A DNA stretch of 27,389 bases from Clostridium sp. AF37-5 (GTDB taxonomy: Bacteria > Bacillota > Clostridia > Lachnospirales > Lachnospiraceae), in contig NZ_QUDR01000030.1 in NCBI RefSeq assembly GCF_003477605.1, positions 1 to 27,389 of the forward strand, read 5' to 3'. The notes below the pieces were generated by a model. That model had not been told where the DNA came from. It ran no database searches and saw only the letters and a list, made by a program, of their open reading frames with translations. Shown piece after piece: positions 14,266 to 22,956 of the stretch; the stretch's first letter is position 1, and each line of letters begins with the position of its first letter. The position numbers were made by a program, and so were the translations under genes.

Positions 14266-15472
14266 GTATTTCTTTTGCAATCTCGGTAATGATTTTCCCA
14301 TCCGTGCTTACCGTCACGGTAGCGGCGCGCTCATAATACACTCTCCGCTTCTCCATCATCTGTCGTATGTAGTCCACATTCATGTTATCTTTCAACAGTG
14401 GGCGATTCGTGTTATAACGAACCCGCTCAAAAATTGTCTCCGGCTTTGCCGTGAGTAAAACAACCGTTCCGATTGCCTGTAACTTTCTCACATTCAGTTC
14501 CCGCAGTGCCATACCACCACCACAGGAAATAATCGCCGGTTTTATCATACCTAACTCATCAATCATGGATGTTTCCAAATCACGGAAATAAGTTTCTCCT
14601 TCTTTTGCAAAAATATCCGAAATCGCACGACCTTCTTTTTCCTCAATCCACTGGTCAGTGTCGATTTCTATGCGCGAAGCAAGCCGTGATAATTCATGTG
14701 AAATGGTTGATTTCCCAACGCCCATAAAACCAATCAAAATGATGTGGCGGTTTCCTTTGTAAATTTTGTCAAACACCTCACACATCGTTTCATAATGGAC
14801 CTGTCCGGGTGCGGAAGCCTCACTTACACAGCCAAATGAAACAAACGAGCCATACAATCCGCCATACAATCTCGAAACTTTTCCAAGCTCCCCCATCGAC
14901 ATCGTAATCAATGGAAAATCCGGAAATTCCTCTTTCATGGCAGCGGTTGCATTTAACAGCGTATCCACATCCTCTCTTGTCTTTGGCATACAAGCTAACT
15001 TTCCGGCGTAACACCCACACTCTTTTGCCTTACAGAGTCTTTCCTTAATTTCATCCACAGACGGAGTTTTGGAAAAATCATGATAGGAGCCGATTACTTT
15101 GGTCTTAGTGTTTGAGTACTTTTGACAGAGTGCTTTTACCTCTTCTTCATCCCGCGCAGCCTCAACATCCACATAATCTGCCGTCTGCTGTTCAAGGATT
15201 TTGCGAATTGTTTCAAAATAATCAAAGCGGGAGCCATTTTTCTCACCGCCTTCTGCCACCGTGCGAATGGTGACTAACAGCTCCTTTTCATTAAGCACAC
15301 GCTTTAACTCCGTTATGACATCAAGAATTTCTCTCTCATAACCGGCAAAAAAATCAATGCGCCACTCCACCATTTCCACCGGCAGTTTTGCAATCTGTTT
15401 TGCCTCGCGAATAATTCCATCACGAATTGGGGCAACAATTGGTACACAAATTTTAGGCCTCATCCACTTCAT
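14249..15472 (-). CDS. aroDK: Fused 3-dehydroquinate dehydratase (type I) and shikimate kinase
   Basis: One 407-residue chain carrying two shikimate-pathway enzymes. Residues about 1-235 are a type I dehydroquinase: EWRID with Glu36 and Arg38, GSYHDF with catalytic His131, the Schiff-base lysine Lys158 in YAGKLACMP, MSMGELGKVSR, and SAPGQ at 220-224. Residues about 240-407 are a shikimate kinase: Walker A GFMGVGKS (248-255), the DTD substrate motif (271-273), the arginine of YFRDLE, the GGG loop at 318-320, and NRPLL in the lid. Both halves look complete, each near its normal length. The start overlaps the stop of the upstream peptidase gene by four bases (ATGA), so translation is coupled. 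These two enzymes catalyse the third and fifth steps and are not adjacent in the pathway; shikimate dehydrogenase must be elsewhere. Confidence 0.93.
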   Translation of the reverse strand: MKWMRPKICVPIVAPIRDGIIREAKQIAKLPVEMVEWRIDFFAGYEREILDVITELKRVLNEKELLVTIRTVAEGGEKNGSRFDYFETIRKILEQQTADYVDVEAARDEEEVKALCQKYSNTKTKVIGSYHDFSKTPSVDEIKERLCKAKECGCYAGKLACMPKTREDVDTLLNATAAMKEEFPDFPLITMSMGELGKVSRLYGGLYGSFVSFGCVSEASAPGQVHYETMCEVFDKIYKGNRHIILIGFMGVGKSTISHELSRLASRIEIDTDQWIEEKEGRAISDIFAKEGETYFRDLETSMIDELGMIKPAIISCGGGMALRELNVRKLQAIGTVVLLTAKPETIFERVRYNTNRPLLKDNMNVDYIRQMMEKRRVYYERAATVTVSTDGKIITEIAKEILEKCF

Positions 15473-16563
15473 CCTTTCTGTGCGGTCAACTCAAGCAGTT
15501 TTTTTGTCGAATGGGTAATATTTTCACATCCGTCTTCTGTAATAATCACAACGTCCTCAATCCGAACGCCGCCAATTCCCTCAATATAAATTCCAGGCTC
15601 CACCGTAATTACCATACCGGGCTTAATCACGGTTTCTTCTCTCGGTGAAAAATTTGGGCTTTCATGAATTTCCAGTCCAACCGAATGCCCCAGCGCATGT
15701 CCAAAATATTTACCATAGCCGGCATCTGTTATTACATCTCTTGCCATCGCATCAATCTGGCTTCCCTTCATTCCCGGACGGATTCCTAAAAGTGCCGTCT
15801 CCTGTGCTTTTAGCACCGTATCATAAATTTCACGCTGCTTCTCACTTGCACTGCCAATGACAACCGTTCTTGTCATATCCGAGCAGTACCCCTGATACAA
15901 ACAGCCAAAATCCATCGTTAAGAAATCTCCCTTTTCCAGCTTTTTATCCGTTGGAATTGCATGCGGCATCGCCGAATGTTCTCCCGATGCGGCAATCGTA
16001 TCAAAACTAAAACCTTCCGCACCTTCTTCTTTCATGTAAAATTCCAGCCATGCAGCAACCTGTTTTTCTGTCATGCCCTCATGAATTTTTGCAATTGTCT
16101 TAGTAAAAGCGCGGTCACCGATTGCCTCTGCCTGCCGTATCCTTTCCTGCTCTTTCTCTGTCTTTATCTGACGGAATTGATTCATTTTATTTTCTAATGA
16201 AATCAAGTCAGGAGACTTTCCCTCATTTTTCTGAAGCTGTTTTTCCAATTTGTGATAAAGGGATACTGTCATCACCTCATCTTCGATGCCAAGCCTTTTC
16301 ACACTCTCTTCTTCCTTTAAATGAGCCAAGAGATTTAAAAAATATCCATCGCTTGTCCATGTCTCAATTTCATAACCCGGACACTCATTTTTTGCTGCGA
16401 TCACATATCTGGAATCCGTGACAACCACTTTTTGCCGGCGGGAAAAATACACATACCCCTCCCCCGTAAAGTCGGCCACAAACCGCATATTCGCCGGTGA
16501 GGTAAGAAGAATTGCATCTACCTCGGTGGATTGAAATATTTTTTCTTCCATTTCTTTTCGCAT
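15469..16563 (-). CDS. pepP: Xaa-Pro peptidase, M24B family (aminopeptidase P-like)
   Basis: Cytoplasmic dimetal peptidase that acts on peptides with proline in the second position. The 364 residues comprise an N-terminal creatinase-like domain (about 1-130) and a C-terminal pita-bread catalytic domain. All five metal ligands are visible: Asp218, Asp229, His293, Glu322 and Glu336, in the motifs DFGCLYQGYCSDMTR, GHALGHSVGLEIHE, VEPGIY and RIEDVV. The gene starts within the last 46 bases of the HAD phosphatase gene and ends with a four-base overlap onto the aroD-aroK start. The same family sits beside efp in Bacillus subtilis (yqhT), which supports this as ancestral order. Whether it acts as aminopeptidase P or as a dipeptidase cannot be told from sequence alone. 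Residue 5 is an alternative start. Confidence 0.93.
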   Translation of the reverse strand: MRKEMEEKIFQSTEVDAILLTSPANMRFVADFTGEGYVYFSRRQKVVVTDSRYVIAAKNECPGYEIETWTSDGYFLNLLAHLKEEESVKRLGIEDEVMTVSLYHKLEKQLQKNEGKSPDLISLENKMNQFRQIKTEKEQERIRQAEAIGDRAFTKTIAKIHEGMTEKQVAAWLEFYMKEEGAEGFSFDTIAASGEHSAMPHAIPTDKKLEKGDFLTMDFGCLYQGYCSDMTRTVVIGSASEKQREIYDTVLKAQETALLGIRPGMKGSQIDAMARDVITDAGYGKYFGHALGHSVGLEIHESPNFSPREETVIKPGMVITVEPGIYIEGIGGVRIEDVVIITEDGCENITHSTKKLLELTAQKG

Positions 16564-17078
16564 CGTTTCTGCCTCTTTTCTTCGCGTTTTTTTGCGCGAT
16601 ATTCATGCAAAACAATTTTCTCCAGTTTGCGCTTTAATACAATCTGGATTTCTTCCTTTTCGTTAATCGGCTTTACCAAAAAATTTTTGAGTCCGATTCG
16701 TTTAGCACCAAAAATATCCGTAAATAACTGATCGCCGACAAAAATCGTGTTTTCCGGTCTTGTATTCATCAGTTCCATCGCATAAAAATAGCCTTTCTTT
16801 GCCGGCTTATGCGCATTAAAAACCGTGTGAACACCAATTTTCTCATTAAACGAATGAACACGTTTCTTTTTATTATTGGAAATCAGACAGCACTCATATC
16901 CAATTTTTTTCAGACGGGAAAACAATCGTTTTGCCTGCTCCGTTGCCTCTTTTCCATGTTCAACAAGCGTATTGTCAATATCAAAGAGAATTCCCCGGTA
17001 ACCTTCTTCATATAACTTTTCATAATCAATGGCATACGTTGACGACACCGTTGTATCCGGAAAAAAACGTTCAAACAT
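16518..17078 (-). CDS. yqeG: YqeG-type HAD-superfamily phosphatase
   Basis: HAD hydrolase of subfamily IIIA, 186 residues. Motif I is FDIDNTL with the nucleophile Asp33 and acid/base Asp35; motif II is in CLISNN; the lysine is in NAHKPAKKG; motif III is VGDQLFTDIFGA. All catalytic residues are present. The C-terminus is a long, strongly basic helix (about 145-183, LKRKLEKIVLHEYRAKKREEKRQKRCEKKWKKK), longer than the core needs. It might bind nucleic acid or membrane, which is inference. YqeG proteins are widely conserved in Firmicutes and some relatives dephosphorylate phosphatidylglycerophosphate. The gene follows the DUF815 ATPase by 26 bases and overlaps the peptidase start by 46 bases, so it belongs to the same long transcript. 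Confidence 0.9.
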   Translation of the reverse strand: MFERFFPDTTVSSTYAIDYEKLYEEGYRGILFDIDNTLVEHGKEATEQAKRLFSRLKKIGYECCLISNNKKKRVHSFNEKIGVHTVFNAHKPAKKGYFYAMELMNTRPENTIFVGDQLFTDIFGAKRIGLKNFLVKPINEKEEIQIVLKRKLEKIVLHEYRAKKREEKRQKRCEKKWKKKYFNPPR

Positions 17079-17104
17079 AAGCGGGTATCCTTCCTTCCAT
17101 CAAA

Positions 17105-18415
17105 TTATTTTACAAGCGACTGCAAATGAATGATAAACTGTTCTGCCACACGACCCGAATATCCACCATTTCTTATGCTCCATGCATTCGCCTGCATCAA
17201 AAGTTCTTCCTCTGACAAAGTAATCTCCGAATGCGCTTTGGCAAGACCCAGAACAATCGCATCAAAATCTTTTTTGCTTGGCTTGCTGAAATTAATGCTG
17301 ACACCAAAACGGGCAACCAAAGAAAGCTTTTCCTGCATTGTATCCGAACGGTGCAATTCATCATTTGACATATCCGAGCGGTCACTCCATGTCTCACGAA
17401 TCAAGTGACGACGGTTTGATGTCGCATAAATCAGAACATTGTCCGGACGCACTTCCATGCCTCCCTCAATGACTGCCTTCAAATATTTATACTCAATCTC
17501 AAATTCTTCAAATGACAAATCATCCATGTATATAATAAATTTGTAATTGCGGTTTTTAATTGTCTCAATAATTGCGGACAAATCCTGAAACTGATGCTTA
17601 TAAACTTCAATTAATCGGAGTCCTTTTTCATAATATTGATTCAAAATTGCCTTGATACATGTCGACTTTCCGGTTCCACTGTCACCAAAAAGAAGACAGT
17701 TATTCGCACGGCGTCCCTCGACAAATGCCTCTGTATTTTCCACAAGCTGCTTTTTCTGAAGTTCATAACCAATCAACTCATCCAACGTCACATCCGAAGT
17801 ATGAGTAATCGGTGACAAAATCATTTCATCCCCTGTGTGAATAACACGAAATGCTTTATTTAATCCAAACTTACCAACACCATATCGTTTATAAAAAGCG
17901 GTCACAATGTCAAAGAAATCCTCACCGTTTTTCGCTTCACACAACTGTGACGCCAAGTCACGAACCTTTTCACTGACACTTTTATTATAAGTATTTTCCG
18001 CTTTTGCCATGGAATGATAATGGGTCAATGTCTCAAAACATGCAACGCCTAATTTCTTTTCCATTGCAGAAAAATCATAATGGAACAAATGATAAAAATG
18101 CTCCATATCCTGTTTTACAATTTCATTTACCGTACCATCTTTGGAAGCACCGACAGTCTCGCAGAGAATACTGAATGGATTTTCTGTTGTTGCCAAAAGA
18201 TAAGCAATGTAACACTGCCATAAATTGTTGTCAAATCCATACGTCGTTGACAAATCAAGAAGCCTGTACACCTCATCGTAAATCGCACGAACAAGTTCTT
18301 CTCTGCTATAAGAATCGTCGTGCTCCATCTTCTCTATTAGGCTCCCAAGTTTCATCAAAATACTGTCTCTTCCAAGCTGGCCATACATTACAAGCCCTGC
18401 TGTTTCTCGATACAT
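17105..18415 (-). CDS. DUF815-family AAA+ ATPase
   Basis: Predicted ATPase of 436 residues. The N-terminal half (about 1-200) is a helical region specific to the family. The ATPase core has Walker A GDSGTGKS at 244-251 and Walker B FIIYMDDL with the acidic pair at 298-299, a sensor-1 region in VLIYATSNRRHLI, and an arginine-rich segment (RSDMSNDELHRSDTMQEKLSLVARFG) typical of DUF815. The family is common in Firmicutes and Proteobacteria, but its substrate is not established. Its start codon follows the stop codon of the preceding ATPase gene with no intervening base (ATG-TAG-ATG), which implies coupled translation. Expression with argS and the aro genes suggests a housekeeping role, though that is only association. 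Confidence 0.9.
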   Translation of the reverse strand: MYRETAGLVMYGQLGRDSILMKLGSLIEKMEHDDSYSREELVRAIYDEVYRLLDLSTTYGFDNNLWQCYIAYLLATTENPFSILCETVGASKDGTVNEIVKQDMEHFYHLFHYDFSAMEKKLGVACFETLTHYHSMAKAENTYNKSVSEKVRDLASQLCEAKNGEDFFDIVTAFYKRYGVGKFGLNKAFRVIHTGDEMILSPITHTSDVTLDELIGYELQKKQLVENTEAFVEGRRANNCLLFGDSGTGKSTCIKAILNQYYEKGLRLIEVYKHQFQDLSAIIETIKNRNYKFIIYMDDLSFEEFEIEYKYLKAVIEGGMEVRPDNVLIYATSNRRHLIRETWSDRSDMSNDELHRSDTMQEKLSLVARFGVSINFSKPSKKDFDAIVLGLAKAHSEITLSEEELLMQANAWSIRNGGYSGRVAEQFIIHLQSLVK

Positions 18416-19735
18416 CTACATCGCCTCCAAATCAATACACTGTATACTGTCCATATTTTTAGCCATAACAGACAATTCATTCGTAAATCCTTCTTTTGAA
18501 AAAAGGTAATAATAATCGGCTTCTTTGCCCGTCTGCTCAATGTCATGCAAAAGTTCTTCAAATTCATTTGTCGTCATCGGCTCATTGCTCCATTTGCAGG
18601 TTCCCACAAGGAGTTTTCCCTCTTTTGTATTCGCAATCAGAGGAACAAAACCGGACTTTCCGTAAAGACTACCAAACCTTTCAAACTGCGCCGGCAGATG
18701 ATGATACTGATTCATCAATTCCATAAATTCACGGCACACCTTCTGATAAGCTTTTCCCGCCAATTCATCCAAGCCGTTTTTAATATGAGCCTCATAAAAT
18801 TCATCCGGGCTCTGCATACTAAAATCCGAAAAATTCGGATAAATTAACTGATACCAAAACTGCAAAAAGGAATCCGTAATACCATACAGCCCCTTCTGCA
18901 CAGAATCCCGCTTTTCCGGCTCATAGGAAAAGATTTTTTCCGCCACATCAATCTGTATCAGATTTTTAATATAAACCGAAATTTTTGCCCTGGAAAATCC
19001 TGTTCTTGTAAACAAATAATTTAACTTTGGCTCATTTTCCGCAAGCACCGATAAGATAGTACTGTAAAAAGGAAGTTCACGCAGGGAAGTTTTCAAAAAA
19101 CGCTGTGCCTCCGTATGAAGCACTCCCTTTTTGTCCACAATCAGCCGTACAATATTTTGTTTTACACTCTCTTTCGGATTCCAGTGTTCCAAATACCCCG
19201 GCACACCGCCTAAAATTCCATAAATCAAAATACAGTCTTTGGTTGTGCTTTCCGGAAAACGGTCTACCATCTCAACGAAAGTAAACTCTTTTAACTTGAT
19301 TGGCAGACTCATATATTTTGCCAATTCTCCCATATCCGAAACCATATCGTTTTCCACCCATCCGATGGCAGAACTCACGAAAAGAACCATCACCTGTCCT
19401 TTCGGAAACTCGTCAAATTTCGTAAGAAAATCTGCAAAAAAAGTCTTGTACCCTTTCTGCATTAAATCAAATTCATCCACGACAAATACAATCCGTTCCT
19501 TTTCTGCCTTTTCCTTTACCGAAAAAAGCACTTTATCAAAATAACGGTTCTGCTCTTTTTCAGACAATTCTCTCGCCTGATAATAAACATATGTTTTGTC
19601 CTGCACAAATTTTTTTACGAGCGTTGTTTTTCCAATCTGCTCTCTTCCATAGAGAACAACGATGGAATTACCGCCCTTTAAATAAGCCTGATTTAGTATC
19701 GCCAGTTCTTTTTCACGGCCAATAAACACAACCAT
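18416..19735 (-). CDS. AAA ATPase with a DUF234-like C-terminal domain
   Basis: A 439-residue protein of the archaeal-type ATPase family. I place the start at 19735 (MVVFIGREKE) because an AAAGGGCG site precedes it and the longer form would overlap argS. Walker A is GREQIGKTT (30-38) and Walker B is IVFVVDEFD with Asp87 and Glu88. A winged-helix segment follows around 240-290. The C-terminal domain is DUF234-like, which in relatives has a PD-(D/E)xK nuclease-type core ending in a motif like VGECKW. Here the matching segment reads VGTCKW (377-382), so the catalytic acid is replaced by Thr379, and the earlier acidic strand reads FVPLIA. A nuclease is therefore probably inactive. It lies between argS and the DUF815 ATPase with gaps of 13 and 0 bases. 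Confidence 0.85.
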   Translation of the reverse strand: MVVFIGREKELAILNQAYLKGGNSIVVLYGREQIGKTTLVKKFVQDKTYVYYQARELSEKEQNRYFDKVLFSVKEKAEKERIVFVVDEFDLMQKGYKTFFADFLTKFDEFPKGQVMVLFVSSAIGWVENDMVSDMGELAKYMSLPIKLKEFTFVEMVDRFPESTTKDCILIYGILGGVPGYLEHWNPKESVKQNIVRLIVDKKGVLHTEAQRFLKTSLRELPFYSTILSVLAENEPKLNYLFTRTGFSRAKISVYIKNLIQIDVAEKIFSYEPEKRDSVQKGLYGITDSFLQFWYQLIYPNFSDFSMQSPDEFYEAHIKNGLDELAGKAYQKVCREFMELMNQYHHLPAQFERFGSLYGKSGFVPLIANTKEGKLLVGTCKWSNEPMTTNEFEELLHDIEQTGKEADYYYLFSKEGFTNELSVMAKNMDSIQCIDLEAM

Positions 19736-19748
19736 CACGCCCTTTCTT

Positions 19749-21518
19749 TTACATCTTGTCCGGTGCTTCAAAGCCAAGCAAATCGATACAAGATTCCAAA
19801 ACTTTTTGGACTAAGGAAAGAAGTTTGATGTAAGAAGCTTTTCTCTTCTCATCCTCTTCTAACAAAATTTTTGTCTCGTGATAAAAATGGTTAAAACTTT
19901 CTGACAACTCATAAATATACTGGCAGATTTTATGCGGTGCCAATTCTTTATATGACGTTTCCATCATATCCGCAAAGCGGCTAAGTGTCAGATACACGCC
20001 GGTCTCACTCTCATTTGCCGGAGCTAAAAGTTTCGTATCCTCATTCAGTACGCCCCCCTGCTCCTTATATTTTGCAAGGAGGGATTTAATTCTTACAATC
20101 GTATACAAAATATACGGTCCTGTATTTCCCTCAAAGGAAGCAAAACGCTCAATATCAAAAATATAATCTTTTGATGCCTGATTGGATAAATCACCATATT
20201 TCAAAGCAGCAAGACCGACTTTTGCTGAAATCTCTCTCGCTTCCTCTTCGCCATAATCACGATTTTCCATCATTTTTTTGTAAACTTCATCATTAATCTG
20301 CTCTCTGAGAGCCTGTAAGCGAAGCACACCACCATCTCTTGTCTTAAACGGTTTTCCGTCTTTTCCGTTCATGGTACCAAAACCGATGAAGTCAAGTTCT
20401 GTATCTGCTTTTGCAATCCCGGATTTTTTCGCTACACGGAATACCTGGGTAAAATGCAGCGACTGACGCTTATCCGCCAAGTAAATAATCTGATCCGGCT
20501 CAAACAATTTTTCACGCTCTACAATCGTTGCCAAATCGGTTGTTGCATACAACGTCGCGCCATTTGACTTTACAATAATACACGGCGGTATCTCTTTTTT
20601 ATCTGTTTCCTCCGTAACGTCCACAACAAGAGCACCCTCGCTCTCATAAGCAAATCCGTCCTCTTTTAATTTTGAAACCATATCCGGTATATACTCCTGC
20701 ACATCGCTTTCCTTTTTCCAAAGATCAAAATGAACATCAAGTTTATCATAGTTTTTCTTTAAATCGGCAATGGAAACATTCAAAACATGCTCCCACAATG
20801 CACGGTATCCACGATTACCATCCTGCAAAAGAGCCGTTGCTCCCTGTGCTTCCTTCAGATAGTCCTCATGTTCTTTGGAATAACCGCTGGCATACGGATA
20901 GATTTCCTCCAAATCCGAAATGGTAAATGGTGCTTCTTTCGGATATTCTCCCGTAAAGGACTCGTCAAAATAAGGTAAATCCGGCTGTCTTTTCTTTAAT
21001 TCCGTAATAATCAAGCCAATCTGAAGTCCCCAGTCACCTAAGTGCACATCACCAATCACCTTATTGCCCATAAAACGGCAGATTCGTTTCACACTTTCAC
21101 CAATTACCGCTGAACGAAGATGTCCTACATGAAGCGGTTTTGCCACATTCGGTCCGCCGTAATCAATGACAATCGTTTTCGGTTTTTCGGGAATTTCCAC
21201 GCCAAAACGCTCTTCCTTGTCCATCTGTTCTGCATTTACCGCTAACAATTCACCACTCACAATAATATTAATAAAACCAGGATTTACTGCCTCGATTTTC
21301 TCAAAAGCTGCATCCTCTGACAATTTTTCCACCACATCATTGGCAATCTGAATCGGTGCCTTTTTGTATTCTTTGGCTGCTGCCATCGCACCGTTACACT
21401 GATACTGGCAAAGGTCCGGGCGGTTACTTACAGAAACCATCGCATACTTTTCATCGTAGCCTGCTGCCACAAAGCCCTCTGTCATTTTTTCTTTTAAACA
21501 ATCAATTATTTTCTTCAT
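19749..21518 (-). CDS. argS: Arginyl-tRNA synthetase
   Basis: Class I aminoacyl-tRNA synthetase that attaches arginine to tRNA-Arg. I place the start at 21518 (MKKIIDCLKEKM): the GGAGGA sequence lying within the preceding in-frame ATGGAGGAAAAC is the ribosome binding site, so the upstream ATG is not the start. This gives 589 residues. The N-terminal tRNA-binding domain (about 1-110) is followed by the HIGH-equivalent HVGH in GPNVAKPLHVGHLRSAVIG (about 122-140), then DVHLGDWGLQIGLI, GFGTMNGKDGKPFKTRDGG in place of KMSKS, and the helical anticodon-binding domain starting at GPYILYTIVRIKSLL. All regions look intact. A promoter lies within the aroA 3' end, so it can be expressed apart from aroA. 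Confidence 0.96.
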   Translation of the reverse strand: MKKIIDCLKEKMTEGFVAAGYDEKYAMVSVSNRPDLCQYQCNGAMAAAKEYKKAPIQIANDVVEKLSEDAAFEKIEAVNPGFINIIVSGELLAVNAEQMDKEERFGVEIPEKPKTIVIDYGGPNVAKPLHVGHLRSAVIGESVKRICRFMGNKVIGDVHLGDWGLQIGLIITELKKRQPDLPYFDESFTGEYPKEAPFTISDLEEIYPYASGYSKEHEDYLKEAQGATALLQDGNRGYRALWEHVLNVSIADLKKNYDKLDVHFDLWKKESDVQEYIPDMVSKLKEDGFAYESEGALVVDVTEETDKKEIPPCIIVKSNGATLYATTDLATIVEREKLFEPDQIIYLADKRQSLHFTQVFRVAKKSGIAKADTELDFIGFGTMNGKDGKPFKTRDGGVLRLQALREQINDEVYKKMMENRDYGEEEAREISAKVGLAALKYGDLSNQASKDYIFDIERFASFEGNTGPYILYTIVRIKSLLAKYKEQGGVLNEDTKLLAPANESETGVYLTLSRFADMMETSYKELAPHKICQYIYELSESFNHFYHETKILLEEDEKRKASYIKLLSLVQKVLESCIDLLGFEAPDKM

Positions 21519-21536
21519 GTTTTCCTCCATTTAGCT

Positions 21537-21565
21537 AAAAACGGCACCGAAATCTCTCCGGTGCC
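21537..21565 (-). terminator. Terminator of aroA (in the argS leader)
   Basis: GGCACCG (21543-21549) pairs with CGGTGCC (21559-21565) around a nine-base loop, followed on the minus strand by a short T-run (GTTTTT). It lies just before the argS ribosome binding site. If argS starts at the promoter in the aroA 3' end, its transcript also contains this hairpin. Confidence 0.75.
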
Positions 21566-21579
21566 ACGATTTCCTATTC

Positions 21580-22893
21580 TTATTTTAATTCTAAATTTAA
21601 TTTTGTCAACCATTCAAAATAATTTTCAAACGTTTTTCGACAACAAAGTGGGTCATCAATCCGGATTCCCGGAACTTTTGTACCAATTACAGCGAAAGCC
21701 ATTGCCATCCGGTGGTCCTCGTACGTCTGAATAACAACCGGATTTTCATCGGAGCACTTCGGTGTTTTTGGATGAATGATAAGACCATCCTCTGTCTCTT
21801 CACAAGAAATTCCTAATCTTGTCAGTTCATTGACGATTGCCTGCATACGATTGGATTCCTGCCTGCGGATATGTGCCACCCCATGAATTGTCGTATCTCC
21901 CTTTGCAAAAACCGCCGTAGCTGCAAGTGTCATTGTCTGATCTGAGAAATCACTCATCACCACATCCACACCATGAAGTATGCCATCTTCCGGTCCCCTT
22001 AAACAAATTCCATCCGGCTCGTCGGTAACCGTACATCCCATTTTTTCAAGAACCCGTAAGAACTTTACATCTCCCTGCGAGCTGTCAAAATGGACATGTG
22101 CTGCCTTTGCCACTCCTCCATTAATTGCCGCCATCGCATAAAAATAACATGCTGCTGACACATCCGGCTCAATCTGATATTCTCTTGCCGTATAATGCCC
22201 TGATGGCAGAATTTCATATTCATTTTCCGATTTCTGACGCATGGAAACACCAAACTCTTCCATCATTTTCATCGAAATTTTCACGTACGCTTTCGCATCG
22301 CGTTTGCCGGTTAGTACCACATCAAATCCTGTTTTTGAAAATACACCATTTAATAGGAGTGCCGATAGAAACTGACTGCTGGCATCAATATTTAACGATA
22401 CCTTCTTTTTTTCGCTGCTTTCCTCTCGTCCAAGAATTTCAAATGGAAAACAATATTCATCTTCAAGAAATTGAAACTTCGCACCAAGGAACTCCAATGC
22501 TTCCAATAACGGACGCATCGGCCTCGCCTGCATCTGCTTTGACGATGTCACATGATAATGCCCTCCGGACAACGCAAGCATTGCCGTCAAAAAACGTGCC
22601 GCCGTTCCGGCACTTCCGACATACACATCCGCTGTCTGCTTAGGAATCTGCGTACCATGTCCCACAATCGTCACCTTAGCCTCTTTTTCGTTTACGTCTA
22701 TCTCATAACCAAGTGTTTTTAGCGCCTCCATAAACACACGGGAGTCATCACTAAATAAAACACCTTTTAACACACTTTTTCCCTCTGACAGTGCAGCCAG
22801 CAAAAGCGCCCGGTTCGTAATACTTTTTGAGCCGGGCACTGTAACTTCGATTATTGGTTTTCCCACAAATGGTTTCATCTTATATTGATTCAT
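21580..22893 (-). CDS. aroA: 3-phosphoshikimate 1-carboxyvinyltransferase (EPSP synthase)
   Basis: Transfers enolpyruvyl from PEP to shikimate-3-phosphate, the sixth shikimate-pathway step. I start at 22893 (MNQYKMKPF), where an AGGAGAGG site precedes the ATG; a longer in-frame reading lacks a site and overlaps the promoter. The protein is 437 residues. Visible signatures are PGSKSITNRALLLAAL (about 20-35; Lys23 and Arg28 bind substrate), VGSAGTAARFLTAML, a central SSQFLSALLL, DFSDQTMTLAATAVFAKG, HIRRQESNRM and YEDHRMAMAFAV, which together cover both halves of the two-domain fold. It has its own strong promoter and a terminator at its end. Together with the aroD-aroK fusion in the same block, it supplies part of chorismate synthesis. 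Confidence 0.96.
   Translation of the reverse strand: MNQYKMKPFVGKPIIEVTVPGSKSITNRALLLAALSEGKSVLKGVLFSDDSRVFMEALKTLGYEIDVNEKEAKVTIVGHGTQIPKQTADVYVGSAGTAARFLTAMLALSGGHYHVTSSKQMQARPMRPLLEALEFLGAKFQFLEDEYCFPFEILGREESSEKKKVSLNIDASSQFLSALLLNGVFSKTGFDVVLTGKRDAKAYVKISMKMMEEFGVSMRQKSENEYEILPSGHYTAREYQIEPDVSAACYFYAMAAINGGVAKAAHVHFDSSQGDVKFLRVLEKMGCTVTDEPDGICLRGPEDGILHGVDVVMSDFSDQTMTLAATAVFAKGDTTIHGVAHIRRQESNRMQAIVNELTRLGISCEETEDGLIIHPKTPKCSDENPVVIQTYEDHRMAMAFAVIGTKVPGIRIDDPLCCRKTFENYFEWLTKLNLELK
21582..21609 (-). promoter_or_regulatory. Possible argS promoter inside the aroA 3' end
   Basis: Minus strand: perfect -35 TTGACA (plus-strand 21604-21609), 16-base spacer, -10 TAAAAT (plus-strand 21582-21587). 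These bases also encode the last residues of AroA. The predicted start would lie just before the hairpin at 21543-21565. Confidence 0.5.
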
Positions 22894-22927
22894 CGTATCG
22901 TCCTCTCCTGCATTAAATCGCAAAACC

Positions 22928-22956
22928 AATATAACAAGAAAGCAGATTCAGGTCAA
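22928..22956 (-). promoter_or_regulatory. SigA-type promoter of aroA
   Basis: Minus strand: -35 TTGACC (plus-strand 22951-22956), 17-base spacer, -10 TATATT (plus-strand 22928-22933). The TGA inside the -35 is the stop codon of the upstream ABC ATPase. Confidence 0.8.

Noticed and set aside
19736..19777. Longer start of the DUF234-type ATPase overlapping argS
   Set aside because: The extra residues are Lys/Arg-rich, have no ribosome binding site and overlap the argS end. The ATP-binding fold begins at MVVFIGRE.
21519..21530. Start of argS four codons upstream
   Set aside because: The GGAGGA in those codons is itself the ribosome binding site for the next ATG.
22894..22929. Longer start of aroA
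   Set aside because: It overlaps the aroA -10 box, so it could not be translated from that transcript.
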